Numbered from the stretch's first letter, positions 9,495 to 21,170 are shown. The stretch: 64,000 nt of DNA from Aedes albopictus (GCF_035046485.1 NC_085137.1:39104566-39168565), one strand, 5' to 3'. The notes: generated by a model from the sequence alone, not told the origin. Numbers and translations: made by a program.

Positions 9495-10735
9495 ATTTCG
9501 AAAAGAGTTTATGAAGATATTTCTGGATCAATTCCTGGGGGAATTCCTGAGGGCATTTCCTATTGGAAATCCTTTGGAATTTCCTGGAGGGATCTTTGGG
9601 AAAATTTTGAAGGAATTGAATTGAATTTTCCATCAGAATTGCTGAGAATTCTCTTAAGTTCTTTAAAGAAGCTTCTGGGTAAATTTCTGATAGAAATCAT
9701 GGTGAAATTGCTGGAGGAATCTGTGGAGAATTCTTGTAGCCTTTTTTTTGGGAAAAATTCTTGGGGAATTCCTGGGAAATTTCCGGGATGATTGTTTCAA
9801 CAACTTTCTGAAAGAATTCTTAGGAAAAATCTTAAAGAATTCTTTTTGAAATTACTTGTGGAAATTCTAAGGAAAATTTCTAGATGGATTATGTAGGAAA
9901 TTTTTGAAGAAGTTTCTGGATATATTGCATGAAAAATTCCAGAGGATATTTTTGGGAGAGTTTCTGAGGAAATTCCGGAGGATGTATCTGAAATCTGTAA
10001 TATATTTTGGTCGGAGAAATTTGTGAAGAAAACAACTATCAGAAAAAATACATGGGAAACTATTAGCTTACACACTAACGAAATCTCATGAAAGAGCTCT
10101 AAAGAAAATTGTGAAAAATTTCATGAGACAGTTTTTGAAGTTTGAAGATATACCGAATATTATATTTAATAGATTAACTATGGCGCTATCTTATAAGAAA
10201 TTTCAGTGTGAAAGTTAAGGAATCCTTGAAAAAAAGCTTGTAAGCATTCCATGTGGAATCTGAGTAAAACTTAATTGAACAACTCCACGACGAAATTCAT
10301 GGAATAATCCCAGAAGAAATTTCTAGATATAGATGCCTAGAATTCTTGTAAGAATCTCAGAAGACGTACTTGGGGAAATTTCGAAAAGAATTTCCTAAGA
10401 AATCCCGGAAGGAATTCGCGAGAGAATACCTAGTAGGAATCCTTGAGAGAATTCCCGGAGGAATCCCTGATGAAAATCCTAGAAAGATCCCTTCTAGAGA
10501 AGTCCCTGAGCAAGTTTCTAGAGGAATCCTTGAGGCAGTTCCTGAAGAAATTTTTGAGGAAATTCTTTACGGAATCTCTGAGGGAACTCCTAGAAGAATC
10601 ACATAGGGCGTTCCTAGAAAAATCCTTCAGGAATTTCCTCGGGAAATCTTCCTTGAAGATTCCTCTAGGAATCAGGGATTTCATTAAGAACTATCTTCGG
10701 GATACTTTAGGAATTTCCTCACGAATCTCTCTATA

Positions 10736-11825
10736 AACTTCCACAGGGTTTCTCCTAGGAGCTCCTAGGGTAAATGTTGGCTCCTACAAACATTTAAGCT
10801 GTATAAGAGTTGAATCTAAAGCAAACTTTAAACTCTAAAGCAAATTTCAGCTTAAGAAACTGTTATTCTGCTATCTCTTTTTATAGGGTAGGCAAAGAGA
10901 GATAGCCAAGGTTCTTCACACTGTACTCACCGAACATTCAAAGCAGAACCTCGTGAACAGCTGACTGTAATGCACGTGCGATCGAGCAATGCCGCATACT
11001 CATTAACTTCAATTACCGAAGCACACGGATGGTGCTCTCTGCCCGCGGTCGTCGCCGATGTTCTACCAACAAGAAGTTTGTTCCTAGGTGCTTGAACGAA
11101 ATGGAAGGGAAGGCGAAAACTGATCTCAAATTGATCAATTCTTATAATTCATGGTTGCTGGACGTTGACGCATGTGAACCCAGCAGATGATCTGCATAGG
11201 ACCCAATCGAACAAAGAACTTTGAAGCGTATGTTGTTCGGTGTGTACTCGAGAACGCAACCGGGACAAAGTCGTTGACTTTTCACTACGTTCAGTCAAAC
11301 TTGCCTGGCATTTGCTTCGAGTTTGTTGTTGAGTGTGCTGCTTGGGTCCACACAGTGCAGTGCACGCAAGTTGCATTTGGCAGCTTAGTTTCATTTCAAC
11401 TGGTTTGGCTTACATTCGACGACGGTTCACTGGGAAAAGGCTGGTAACTACTGGCAAAGAGTCAAAACAAATACGGCTTGAGACACCTGAGACGCTTGCA
11501 CATTAATAACCTGTTTGAGAAATTATGAAATTGGTGTCTCACAGGGCTTACTGCAAGTAAGTAAGTAGATCCGCATATCCGCCGGTAGGTAAATTGAGAC
11601 TTGTTTTGTGGCCCTCGGACTTCGAGTTCGAAGGGGGTAAGCTGGTACGATTTTTTGTGGGTAACGCCTTATGAAGGCATGCGATTTGCGGAATGCGATA
11701 ATTGCGTGAGAAAGAGACGGATGTGGTGACATAAGAAAATGTGGGGCAAATTGATAACATACTGTGTTTTTGATTGTGTTTTGAAATATGATATTTGCTA
11801 TTTTAAGCAACAGTATCTTTTGCCT
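10736..11825. other. Noncoding DNA, no gene recognised
   Basis: Mixed-composition sequence. The only structure I see is a short inverted pair GCTATCTCTTT / AAAGAGAGATAGC at 10869-10903. Open frames are short and overlap on both strands. The sequence from about 10920 to 11460 looks single-copy. Confidence 0.4.
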
Positions 11826-12445
11826 CAAAAATGACTTATTGATAGAAGGCACGGAGGGTCGAGTCACGTAGACCAATCAACTCAGCTCGACAAATTGAGG
11901 TGATGTCTGTGTGCATGTATGTGTGTGTATGTGTGTATGTGTGTGCACAACTCAAACTCACATCACTTTTTGGCAGTAAACCTTATCCGATTTTAGTCAC
12001 CAATGGTTCATTCGACGCGGAATCAGGTCCCATTGTTTCCTATTGAAAATGGTTCGGATCGGTCAAGCCGTTCCGGAGTTATGGCCATTCATGTGTTCCG
12101 GACCGGTACCTCTGGAAGGGGCCTGATATGAAAATGCTACAAAGCCATGCATGCGGCACATCAAACTGCGACATTTTCGACAACCTGACGAACGATAAGC
12201 AGGAAAATAGTCTCAGACCATATCTGAACCGGTATTGTTCCAGAACCGGTTCCGGGTGTCCCGCCGGAAGTGACCAAATATAAAAGTGAATCAAGCCCAT
12301 GCATGCGACACATCAAACCGCGGGTTTTTCGATAACCTGATGAACGGTAAGCTGAAAAATAGTCTATATAGACTATATCTGAAGCGGCATTGTTCCGGAA
12401 CCCGTTCCGGGTGTCCCGCCGGAAGTGATCAAATAAAAACGTCAA
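11826..12445 (-). repeat. Left arm of a giant inverted satellite element (152-bp units)
   Basis: The outer part (11826-11945: CTCAGCTCGAC, GAGGTGATGTCTGTG, then a GT-rich run) is the reverse complement of 16118-16235. The inner part holds satellite units in reverse orientation; the landmark CATGCATGCG-CACATCAAA occurs at 12148 and 12299 (151-bp spacing), each with a GAACCGGTTCC core. See the right arm at 13630-16300. Confidence 0.8.
11905..11945. repeat. GT-rich microsatellite
   Basis: TGTGTGCATGTATGTGTGTG-type simple repeat. Its counterpart on the other arm is the AC run at 16118-16170. Confidence 0.8.
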
Positions 12446-12669
12446 CCAAACTGTAAAGGTGTAATAATTTAGGTACTTAAAAATGTACTTTAGGTACTTA
12501 AAAAACCCAAATTAATCCACCTAGAGGTGATAGTGCCTTTCTCGTCGTATGTCTCACGATCTTTCCGTCGACGTAAGTCAAAGTGTTCTTGAATCCCGAT
12601 ATTTTTTAAGAAAAGTACGCATTTTATCAAAGCCATCATTGAATTGACTTAAAACTTATTGATGGCACA
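12446..12669. other. Short noncoding segment between satellite arm and MITE
   Basis: Contains a duplicated TTTAGGTACTTAAAAA at 12468-12506 and a TGCCTTTCTCG motif (12534) whose complement flanks the right arm near 16289. Confidence 0.45.
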
Positions 12670-12888
12670 TAGGGTATCGCGCCACTTGGGCGGTGGCTTC
12701 TATATTCGTCTGTTTTCCACTATAACTCAGTCAATTTTGAACCAATTGACTTGAAATGTTGTACACGGGTAGATACTATACCTATCTCACAGCATTCCAA
12801 AAATTGTGTCAATTGGTTCAAATTTGACTGAGTTATAGCGCAAAACAGACAAAAATAGAAGCCACCGTCCAAGTTGCGCGATTCTCTA
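12670..12888. mobile_element. Foldback MITE, about 80-bp inverted arms
   Basis: The arms 12670-12750 and 12809-12888 are imperfect reverse complements sharing CGGTGGCTTCTAT, GTCTGTTTT, CTATAACTCAGTCAA and TTTGAACCAATTGA. The centre is about 60 bp. The outermost bases are TA on both sides. No coding capacity. Confidence 0.8.
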
Positions 12889-13289
12889 TTCCGACGTTGT
12901 GTTCAGCTTATAAGCAGAGCTGAATAATATCAGATTTCTAAGTTGACTGCTTGAGTACCTTCACTAACATTGGGAGCTGATCAATATCAAGACGATACTA
13001 ACAAGCAAAGATATAACTTTTGACACAATCACAGATCACTTTGCGGTCTTCGATAAAGTTTTTTTCTGCACATTCTAGGTTATATTTCATTGACCGTTGA
13101 AAACAAGAACGTAGTGAGTATAGTGAGACGTCTGTTTGTATGTGGGTTTAATATGTCAAGATTGTGTTCTCTTACACATATTTATCGCTTGCATTGATTT
13201 TATTTACTTTCGTAGTTCCGGCGAAGCATCATACGCTGGTTGTGCAACCCTAGCGGTAGTCTCTTATGTGGTATGAGCCTATTTTCCAG
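12889..13289. other. Noncoding, no feature recognised
   Basis: No repeat of other parts of the window and no ORF of note. Confidence 0.4.
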
Positions 13290-13613
13290 CCCGGGCAGAG
13301 TTCAAGTACTGACGATCAAAATGTGATATTGGTTTGTTTGAGATAAGAGGTAAAAATACTGAAAATAATAGCAAAAATTTGTTCTTGAACCATCTAACCA
13401 ATAGCAAAATATGATATTTGAAGATCAATCAAAAAGCTCACTGCTATTGGTTAGATCTTACCAAGAGCTAAATGTGCTATGATGATGATGTTCCAGGAGT
13501 AAAATTGAGATATTATTTTCAGTACTTTTACCTCTTATCTCAAACAAACAAATATCACTTTTTGATCTTCATATCAAAATATGCTATTATTGAGTTTTTT
13601 TCCTCTGCTTGGG
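13290..13613. mobile_element. Inverted-repeat MITE with nested inner arms
   Basis: Outer termini CCCGGGCAGAG (13290) and CTCTGCTTGGG (ending 13613) are complementary with two mismatches. Inner arms 13314-13370 and 13511-13567 match closely (GTTTGAGATAAGAGGTAAAA-type core), and a third pair, CTAACCAATAGCA / TGCTATTGGTTAG, flanks the centre. No ORF. Confidence 0.78.
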
Positions 13614-13925
13614 AGTTAACCATTCCTCAGGTTATTAAAAAGCCGTGTGTGGTGTGTCGCATGGTATACTTTTGGTTACTTTCCGGAACAGGTTCCGGAG
13701 CACCACTGGGTCTTCCAAATATAGTCTGAGGCAAAATCACTGCTAACGTCCATTAGGTTACCTAAAAAAACACGATTTGATTTATCTTATGCATGAGTAC
13801 AGATCACTTTTACATTTGACCACTTCCAGTGGGACACCCAGAACTAGTTTCGGGACACTACCGGTTGTCTAAAATATGGTCTGAGGCTATGTTCTTACGA
13901 ATCGATCATCGTGTTATCAAAAAAG

Positions 13926-14184
13926 GGTCTCCAGTTGGCCTAGTGGTTAAGGCTATGAGTCGCCAATCTGGAAACGGCGGGTTTGATTTCCGTTCCGGTC
14001 GACAACATTTTCTCGACTTCCTGGGCATAGTGCATCATTGTACTTGTCTCACAATATACAGATTCATGCAATGGCAGGCAAAGAAACCCCTTCAATTAAT
14101 AACTGTGTAAGTGCACAAAGAACACTAAGTTGCAGAGAGACAGGCCAAGTTCCAATGCGAACGTCGAGCCATAATGAAGCAGCA
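13926..14184 (+). mobile_element. tRNA-derived SINE inserted into a satellite unit, 13-bp TSD
   Basis: The head has RNA polymerase III boxes: A-like TGGCCTAGTGGTTAAGG and B-like GGGTTTGATTTCC. The body matches the SINE at 25518-25839. It is flanked by an exact 13-bp duplication, GTTATCAAAAAAG, at 13913-13925 and 14185-14197. With the insert removed, the flanks read as a normal satellite unit. Confidence 0.92.
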
Positions 14185-14197
14185 GTTATCAAAAAAG

Positions 14198-14640
14198 CTG
14201 CTATATGATGTACTCTCAAACCCCGCGTATTCATCACTTTTTAATACGACACTTTTTAATTTGTATCCCGCTTATTCGAAATTTGTTGAATTAAAAAATG
14301 ATCAAATGTCACAGTGTAATACACTGTAAATACGAATGATACGATATTGTGATGCTACTCACACCCGAAGTTGCTACTTCCGAATGTTCTAATTTGGTGC
14401 TTTCCGACACCTGATCCGTTTGGTGATCAACCGCAGTGAACCTCGGAAGCCAACAATCGTAAAATGAACAAGCTATCAATTCGTACCACCACAATATCTG
14501 TAAGATTTGTGTTCAAAAACAAATCATACAATCTAAACCAAACTAAAATAGAGTTAGTTTATCGAATTAAAAGTTTCTCCAGGTAATTTGACAGCAGCAT
14601 TGTCGAATTAGCGTGGTTTTATGGTACGACACGCATGGGT
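14198..14640. other. Noncoding stretch inside the satellite arm
   Basis: Does not resemble the 152-bp unit. AT-rich, with CCCGCTTATTCGAAAT near 14267; possibly another old insertion, but I could not find paired termini. Confidence 0.35.
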
Positions 14641-16300
14641 ATGGTCCAATTTCACATTTACCACTTTCGGTTCACATTTTACCACATACCGATTATCCCT
14701 GAAGTGGTCTTAGACTATAGTTTCATGCAAATTATCAATCAGTTTTTCTAAAAAGTCGCAAATTGATGTAATGCATGTATGGGTTTGTTTCATTTGTGCA
14801 TTTCGCCAGTTCCGGCAAAGCACTCGGATCTGGTTCAAGAACACTACTAATTAGAGACAATTTTCTTGCTGAACGTTCTTCGCGTTGTCGAAGAAGCCGT
14901 TATTTAATGTGCTGCGTGTATGCGTTTGGTTCTTTTCTACATTTGACCACTTCCGTCGGGGCACCTGGAACCGGTTTCGGCATACTATTGATTACCTAAA
15001 AAGTCATTTAATGTGTCGAATTTATGGGTTTGGTTCTCCTTTACATTTGACCACTTCCGATGGGGCAACCGTAATCGGTTGCGGAACACTACCGGTTGTC
15101 CCCAATATGGCCGGAAACTTTTTTTGCCTAATCAAGAGGCCAAAAAATCCGCGAATTGATGTGTCGCTTGCACGGGTTTGGTTCCCTTTTATAGTTGGCC
15201 ATTTCCAGTATGACACCCGGAACCGGTTCCAGATCACAACCGATTCAGATATGTTCTGAAAATATTTTCCTGCTTACTGTTTATCAGGATATCAAAAAAG
15301 CCACTATTTGATATGTCGCTTGCATGGGTTTAATTAACTTTTATACTTTTCCATCTCCGGCGGAACATCTGGAACCGGTTCCGATATGGTCTGAGAATGC
15401 TTCCCTGCTTACTGTTCATCAGGTTATCGAAAAAGCTGCGGTTTGATATGTCGCATGCATGGTTTTAGTTCAATTTTATATTTGGCCACTTCCGATGGGA
15501 CACCCGGAACCGGTTCCAGGACACAACCGGTTCAGATATGGTCTGAGAATATTATCCTGCTTACTGTTCATCAGGATATCGAAAAAGCCACTATTTGATA
15601 TGTCGCATGCATTGTTTTAGTAAACTTTTATACTTGGTCACTTCCGGCGGGACTTTTGCAACCGGTTCCGGAACACTACCGGTTTCGATATGGTCTGAGA
15701 ATGTTTTCCTGCTTACTGTTCATCATGTTATCGAAAAAGCCGCGGTTTGATATGTCGCAAGCATTGCTTTGATTCACTTTTATGTTTGGTCACTTCCGGT
15801 GGGACATCCGGAACCGGTTCCGGGACACTACCGGTTCAGATATGGCCTGAGACTATTTTTCTGTTTACCATTCATCAAGTTATCGAAAATGCCGTAGTTT
15901 GATGTGCCGCATGGATGGGTTTGTAGCGTTTTCATATCTGGCCCCTTCCTGGGGTACCGGTCCGGAACACCTAAATGGCCATAACTCCGGAACGGCTGGA
16001 CCGATCTGAACCATTTTCAATAGGAAACAATGGGACCAGATTCCGCGTCGAATGAACCGTCGGTCATTAAAATCGGTTGAGGTTTACTGCCAAAAAGTGA
16101 TGTGAGTTTTTTTTGTACACATACACACATACACACATACACACACACACACATACACACACACAGACATCACCTCAATTCGTCGAGCTGAGTCGATTGG
16201 TATATAAGACTTGACCCCTCCGGAGGCTCTATCAAATTTTCGTTTTTGGAGTGAACATATAGCCTTTCGGTACACCTTGGTGCACGAGAAAGGCAAAAAC

Positions 16301-17560
16301 AATTCTCTTTGATATTCGAGAAAGGCAAACATTTGCAAACGTCTTTAATATTGTCCCAAATTGACTTGATTGTAAAAATGTAAGTTATTTCTGAGAAAAG
16401 AAACATTCTGAATGCTCAAAAGGAGGTTCGTTCTCTCGTCCTCCCAACTTTGCACACTACAGCAGATTATATGACTGCTCGAAGGCATTTTCATGCACCT
16501 GAATTGTCATTAGAATAAACCATAATGTGCAACCCATGCGCGGGGTGCAAACCTTATTCGTCGATGGCGGCTCCAATTACATCGGCAAGAACGAATCGTC
16601 TATAAATGACCCACTAATGCTCGACCGCAGCCGCAGACTCCACAATTAACGTCGTCATCATCATTCATGCATCGCACTGCACTCACGATTTCTCACGATT
16701 TGCAACTTTTACCATTTGACTTGTTCTGCGCAGCTGTTGCAGTTAGGAACGTAAAACTCTTATGCACCTGGTTTGGCATCTTTCCTCAACGGCTGCGGTT
16801 CTTCACATCTTTCTGCATCGCTCCACTTTTAATTGATACCGATTGTAATTACCGAAGATGAAAAGCAAACTGGCTCTTTACACTTCTTCCAATACGACTG
16901 CATGGAAATTATCTCTCTCACCTCTGCATCAGGGTCAGGCCGGGTCGGAGCAACGCAGCAGAGCAAGGGGTAATGATCGTGAGCATCTACCTACACGGCG
17001 AGAGGTTCGTCGCTTGGCTTCGGTGAGCTCCGCAATCTCCACTTCCATCACGCGAGTCTCGTGCTTAACCCTGGCATTTCATTATCTCATTTGTTCTGTG
17101 GGTTTTGAACTACATTCTGCCGCCACAAAGCTACCGATGTGACGAGTAAACCCGGATCGGGACATTTGTGTATGTAGTCCTCAGCTCCATTAGTTGAAAT
17201 TCCTCGTCGAATGCATGCGATGTGGAGGAACGGATTTATTGATCCATATTCCGGCATCACGACGACAGTGCTAAGGGCACACTAGTACATACCTGCGACT
17301 TGAATTGATGGTGCAGTAGCAGTGAGCGCTTGGCTACCCAGACTAGTTGTTCAATGTCGTGAAAGTGCTTCGCGCGGATTACAATAAAATCGAGAGCAAT
17401 AATCATGACAATCCCATTCGACCTTGGCTCGTTGAAGAGCAGCCATCGTCGTTTTGAGTTGTTGATAGCGAACAAGCACCTGCGTAATCCTTTCACGACG
17501 AAGTTTCATTTCTTCCTCTTATTTTAGTACCTTATCAGGTATCAGGTATCAGTAGGTCGG
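16301..17560. other. Unique-looking noncoding DNA
   Basis: Balanced composition with no similarity to other parts of the window. A TATAAA occurs at 16601 (CGTCTATAAATGACC), but there is no convincing initiator or downstream ORF, so I do not call a promoter. This is one of the few candidates for host intergenic or intronic sequence. Confidence 0.4.
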
Positions 17561-17837
17561 GCCCATATAGCCGAGGCGGTAAACGCACGGGTATTCAGCA
17601 TGACTATGCTGAGGGTGACGGGTTCGATTCCCGGTCGGTCCAGGATCTTTTCGTAAAGGAAATTTCCTTGACTTCCTTGGGCATAGAGTATCTTCGTGCC
17701 TGCCACACGATATACACATGCAAAATCGTCATTGGCAGAGGAAGCTCTCAGTTAAAAACTATGGAAGTGCTTATAGAATACTAAGCTGAGAAGCAGGCTT
17801 TGTCCCAGTGAGGACGTTACGCCAAGAAGAGAGAGAG
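17561..17837 (+). mobile_element. Feilai-like tRNA-derived SINE
   Basis: The head contains TAGCCGAGGCGGTAAACGC (A-box-like) and GGGTTCGATTCCC (perfect B box), then a body ending CGTTACGCCAAGAAGAGAGAG. Flanked by AGGTCGG at 17554-17560 and 17838-17844. The organisation matches what is known of the Aedes Feilai family; naming rests on memory of its structure, not on an alignment. Two fragments of the same family lie at 27776-27911 and 59782-59870. Confidence 0.82.
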
Positions 17838-17844
17838 AGGTCGG

Positions 17845-18308
17845 CTCAAGAGGCACGTTCTCCTCCATTTGGGAAATTTGTGCCATCGCCATGAATACGA
17901 GCCTATTAATCATTTACCTGAGGGAGAGCGAAGGGAGGAATAAGGGATGGAATGGGAAAGGGAAGGTAGGGGAATAGGGTCGACATAATCGCATAAGCGT
18001 ATCACAACGGGTTCAAACAGCGCCCTGAAAAGGGCACTCTAAAAAACGCATAAAGCGTAAAGTAAGCCTATAGCTACTTGCCACAACGGGCTCAGAACAA
18101 CAGAACATCCTGAAGATTCAGGCTTCTTAGGTCAGTTTCACTTAATCAAGTGTTTACCGAGTACTCGGAAACGCAGTTGCGTAAAAACTGGGTAGTTACA
18201 TATCAAATGATTCAAAGTTCCACAGTCGGATTCTCAGCTAAGATATACAAATGAAGCAGCCTGTTGAGGCTTGTGATGGACAAAAACATAAGTAGGAAAA
18301 CCACATTG
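17845..18308. other. Probable retroelement-derived noncoding sequence, unassigned
   Basis: Contains a purine-rich GGGAGAGCGAAGGGAGGAATAA stretch and a repeated CACAACGGG(T/C)TCA motif (18003, 18082). No protein similarity visible. A guess is an untranslated end of a LINE. Confidence 0.3.
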
Positions 18309-19921
18309 CCCAAGTAACAATTATACTTTTTAGGCAATCCTGAAGTATTTTCTAAGCTAGAATAATAAAACTTAGCAATAAAGCTCTTTGTTCTGCAAAT
18401 CCGAGATAAAATAGGCATAAAACATCCATTAGACTAATCTGGCCCACTCTTCAGGAGATCTTCAAAGCTGCTTTCGAAGACTGCTTTGAAACTAGTTGTA
18501 TTTATGTACTTGCACTGATGATTGATTCATGAAACTTTAACAAGAATAGTTTAAAGCATGTTGATCTTATAGCTGTCTTTCTCAAAAGTGTCAACAGTGC
18601 ATAATAAATGAATTTTTTTTACCCAAGCATTATGCAGACGCAATCAAATTTTGTTTCATGGATGAAATGTTAATTGAACTGCAAATTAATTTTCATCAAA
18701 TTGAAATGGCTACAGCATTAAAATTGCCTGACAGATCATTGATGACAGGGAATCAAAATGTTCCGTGCCATACCCCCTTTTTCGTTAATATGCCGCCCAG
18801 AACATATGAAAATAACAAAGCGCCCCAAAAATAATATCAATTATTAATATACGAAGACATAAATTTCTCATAAAAACAAAAGGCTACGCCACTTTTTCAA
18901 TTCTATCTAAACATGGCTGCCGTTCCAAGCGAACAAAACTCATGCAGCCGTCATCAAATGTTATTACCTTTAATCCAAACCCCCTCAAAACAATGATGGA
19001 ACCAAGTCATCTTGCATGAAAGCTACAGCCTTTATTGAAGATTGTTTTTACTAGTTATGATCTTAAGGCAGATTTGTTCGTCTTAAATGAAACTTATTCA
19101 TTTTATTCAAGAGTAGCAGCCTTTGACAAATGTTTGTTTACGTTTTCGATGCTAGAAAGTTATCTCTGTACATTTCGCGTCAAGGTGTGCTATTTCTATT
19201 TTGTTTCCCTGTATTTTTACAATTAATAATGAAGTGCAAATTACTAAAACTACACTATTTGGCATGAGCTTGAGCAGAGTCACAGTAAGTACTCATTTCA
19301 TTTTCGATTCACATAGCTGTGGCCTGTGTGAGGAACTGGTTGAAGGCAGGACGACAGCAGCCAGCTACTCACATTTTTGATTGGCCGTAAAATCATTATT
19401 TCGTTGACATGATTACTTTTTAGCACAAGAATGGCTAAATTATCAGTGAGCAAACATGTTTATGTGTTTATATTTGCATGAGAACGAGGTTTTTCAACCA
19501 ATTTGTTACATTCATTATTTTAGTTCGTTGTCTTATTATTATTTCGCATAGTTCTTGTTTCAGAGTAATGGCTCTAGCTCAAGAATAGAAGGCTTCAAGA
19601 AGTTTTTAAAGGAGGATTAGTCAGATGAAATGTACTTGAATTAACGAAGCATAACCTTTTAATAAAATATGTTGATGTTATGTGTTGAAAATAACTTCGA
19701 ATACGCCTTAAAACTTATTATAAGATTCAATGCTCTTGTAAATTCAGTTGTTTTATGCGCGAATTTCAAAATTAACTTGAAGACAACTTAAAAACCGCAA
19801 ATGAACGAAGATTGTTTTCTCTTGATAAAAACAACTACAAATGTTCCATGAATTGGTCATGCTGTGATAAAGCTTCCATAAAAATAGTCAAATCTAAAAG
19901 GAATTGAAATTGTTACTTGGG
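18309..19921. mobile_element. Segment bounded by CCCAAGTAACAATT inverted termini
   Basis: Begins CCCAAGTAACAATT (18309-18322) and ends with the exact complement AATTGTTACTTGGG (19908-19921). Single ends of the same motif occur at 27376 (CTAAGTAACAATT) and 62586, which supports a family terminus. The 1.6-kb interior is AT-rich and has no long ORF. Two independent elements, each with one visible end, remain possible, since I see no target duplication. Confidence 0.5.
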
Positions 19922-20790
19922 TGAGTTATCTCAATTGTGTTTCTGCTACGAGATCATTTAAAAGTCATGGCAAGGCTTCCGCATGGGGGCATCCACAAAC
20001 ACTCAATTTCCTTATCGCTGCTTGACGTAATGCCGATAAGAGATGTTGGTTTATGAGCATTTGGTAAATCCAATTGGAAATCATTGAAAGATAAATAATA
20101 TGGAATCGAAAGGTACGTGTTTAAAAGTATCCTGGAAATGCGAGAAAACTTCCAAACAAAATTAGTTTTGAATGAATGCTTTACCGATACCTATCGTAAA
20201 CAACATTGTGTAAACAAATCACAGTGGACTTTCCATTTTGGTGAGCAGCTTGGTTCCCATGGAGAGGCATGTTTGCAAGAAAAATATCACGAGTGTGATG
20301 CTCGACAAAGCGTTCTAATCATTTCAAAAGAAAGAGGTCAAATTGATAGGTTTGATCTTCATACGAAGACATTATCCACTTACGGAATAAACTTGACAGT
20401 ATAATACCACCAAGATTTGCGAATAGCAAGGCTGCAAACAAGCAGTTTTATCAAAACATTTTGGGGCTCGAGGCATGACACGCAAGATTGTCATTTTAAT
20501 TTTACTGAAAGTAGCAAACTTCGGGTCAAACGCTAAATGCGGAACCATACAGGTGTTAATTAAAACATTACAATAACATAGAAATCCTCCCTACGAAAGT
20601 AAGGTTCTTGGGCCAAAGCTGTTCTTTTATGCTGAAGATTGATCTGAGCTGTCATAACCATAGCCACTACCCAAACTAGGCACCATCAAACTCTTACAAT
20701 CACAACACAAGAAAAAAGAGCAGCGATAAAAACCAATTCGGCATCGATTAAAGAGCGCCAAAGATGAACATTCACAGAGGACACTGTGAA
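19922..20790. other. Noncoding, one weak ORF
   Basis: Contains a 95-codon open frame near 20117-20404 with no homology I recognise and no ATG at its start. No repeat structure seen. Confidence 0.35.
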
Positions 20791-21170
20791 GCAGGCTTGT
20801 CCGCACTGAGCGCATGAAAATTCTGCTCTTTGGATTTACACCATCATCATAAATTAGAAATCTTTTCATCTTATCAGAAAGAAGGATGTTGAAATATCCT
20901 AAATGTCATTTCGAACTGTCAAAAAACCGCACCGCAGAGCCACACGGAGCGCGCAAAGAGATTTTTACCCGGGTGAAAACATTCTAGTGAATTTCACTTT
21001 GAACGGCCCGTGTGGCTCTGCGGTGCGGTTTTTTGACAGTTCGAAATGACATTTAGGATATTTCAACATCCTTCTTTCTGATAAGATGAAAAGATTTCTA
21101 ATTTATGATGTGCTTGATGGTGTAAATCCAAAGAGCAGAATTTTCATGCGCTCAGTGCGGACAAGCCTGC
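20791..21170. repeat. Long near-perfect palindrome (157/163-bp arms, 60-bp spacer)
   Basis: Left arm 20791-20947 and right arm 21008-21170 are reverse complements apart from a short indel (CATCATCATAA against CATCAAGCACATCATAA) and scattered changes. The spacer is 20948-21007. The arms contain GCACCGCAGAGCCACACGG. No TIR-type motif or target duplication identified. RNA from either strand would form a very stable hairpin. Confidence 0.9.

Larger units (their letters stand above)
7326..10735 (+). repeat. GGAATTCC-type degenerate 12-mer minisatellite array
   Basis: More than 3 kb of diverged units around GGAGGAATTCCT / GGAGAAATTCCT, mostly 12 bp apart with indels. Because 12 is a multiple of 3, long frames such as 10370-10606 appear on both strands and encode only E/F/L/K/I-rich repeats. 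The block is broken by a MITE (8634-8871), a hairpin repeat (9004-9155) and an exact tandem duplication (9331-9494). Divergence between units is high, so the array is old apart from the 82-bp duplication. Confidence 0.85.
13630..16300 (+). repeat. Right arm: 152-bp satellite array with terminal AC-rich end
   Basis: Units carry GATATGTCGCATGCATGG, a GACCACTTCC-type box, a GGAACCGGTTCC palindrome and ATGGTCTGAG. Unit landmarks at 15158, 15310, 15445, 15597, 15749 and 15901 give spacings of 152, 135, 152, 152 and 152; earlier units (from about 13630) are more diverged and shortened. The outer end (15970-16235) is the reverse complement of 11826-12130. Two arms in opposite orientation make a foldback of about 4.4 kb that was later interrupted. 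Confidence 0.85.

Noticed and set aside
10370..10736. Overlapping E/F/L/K-rich ORFs on both strands
   Set aside because: They follow from the 12-bp period of the GGAATTCC-type array (a multiple of 3 without frequent stops) and lack any domain.
16595..16640. Core promoter (TATAAA at 16601)
   Set aside because: No initiator at the expected distance and no downstream gene.
17567..17640. Possible functional tRNA gene
   Set aside because: A and B boxes are present but the acceptor stem does not pair and the sequence continues into a SINE body with flanking duplication.
20117..20404. 95-codon ORF with several Cys
   Set aside because: Starts at GTG, no recognisable motif, no splice context; its length is within chance expectation for this composition.
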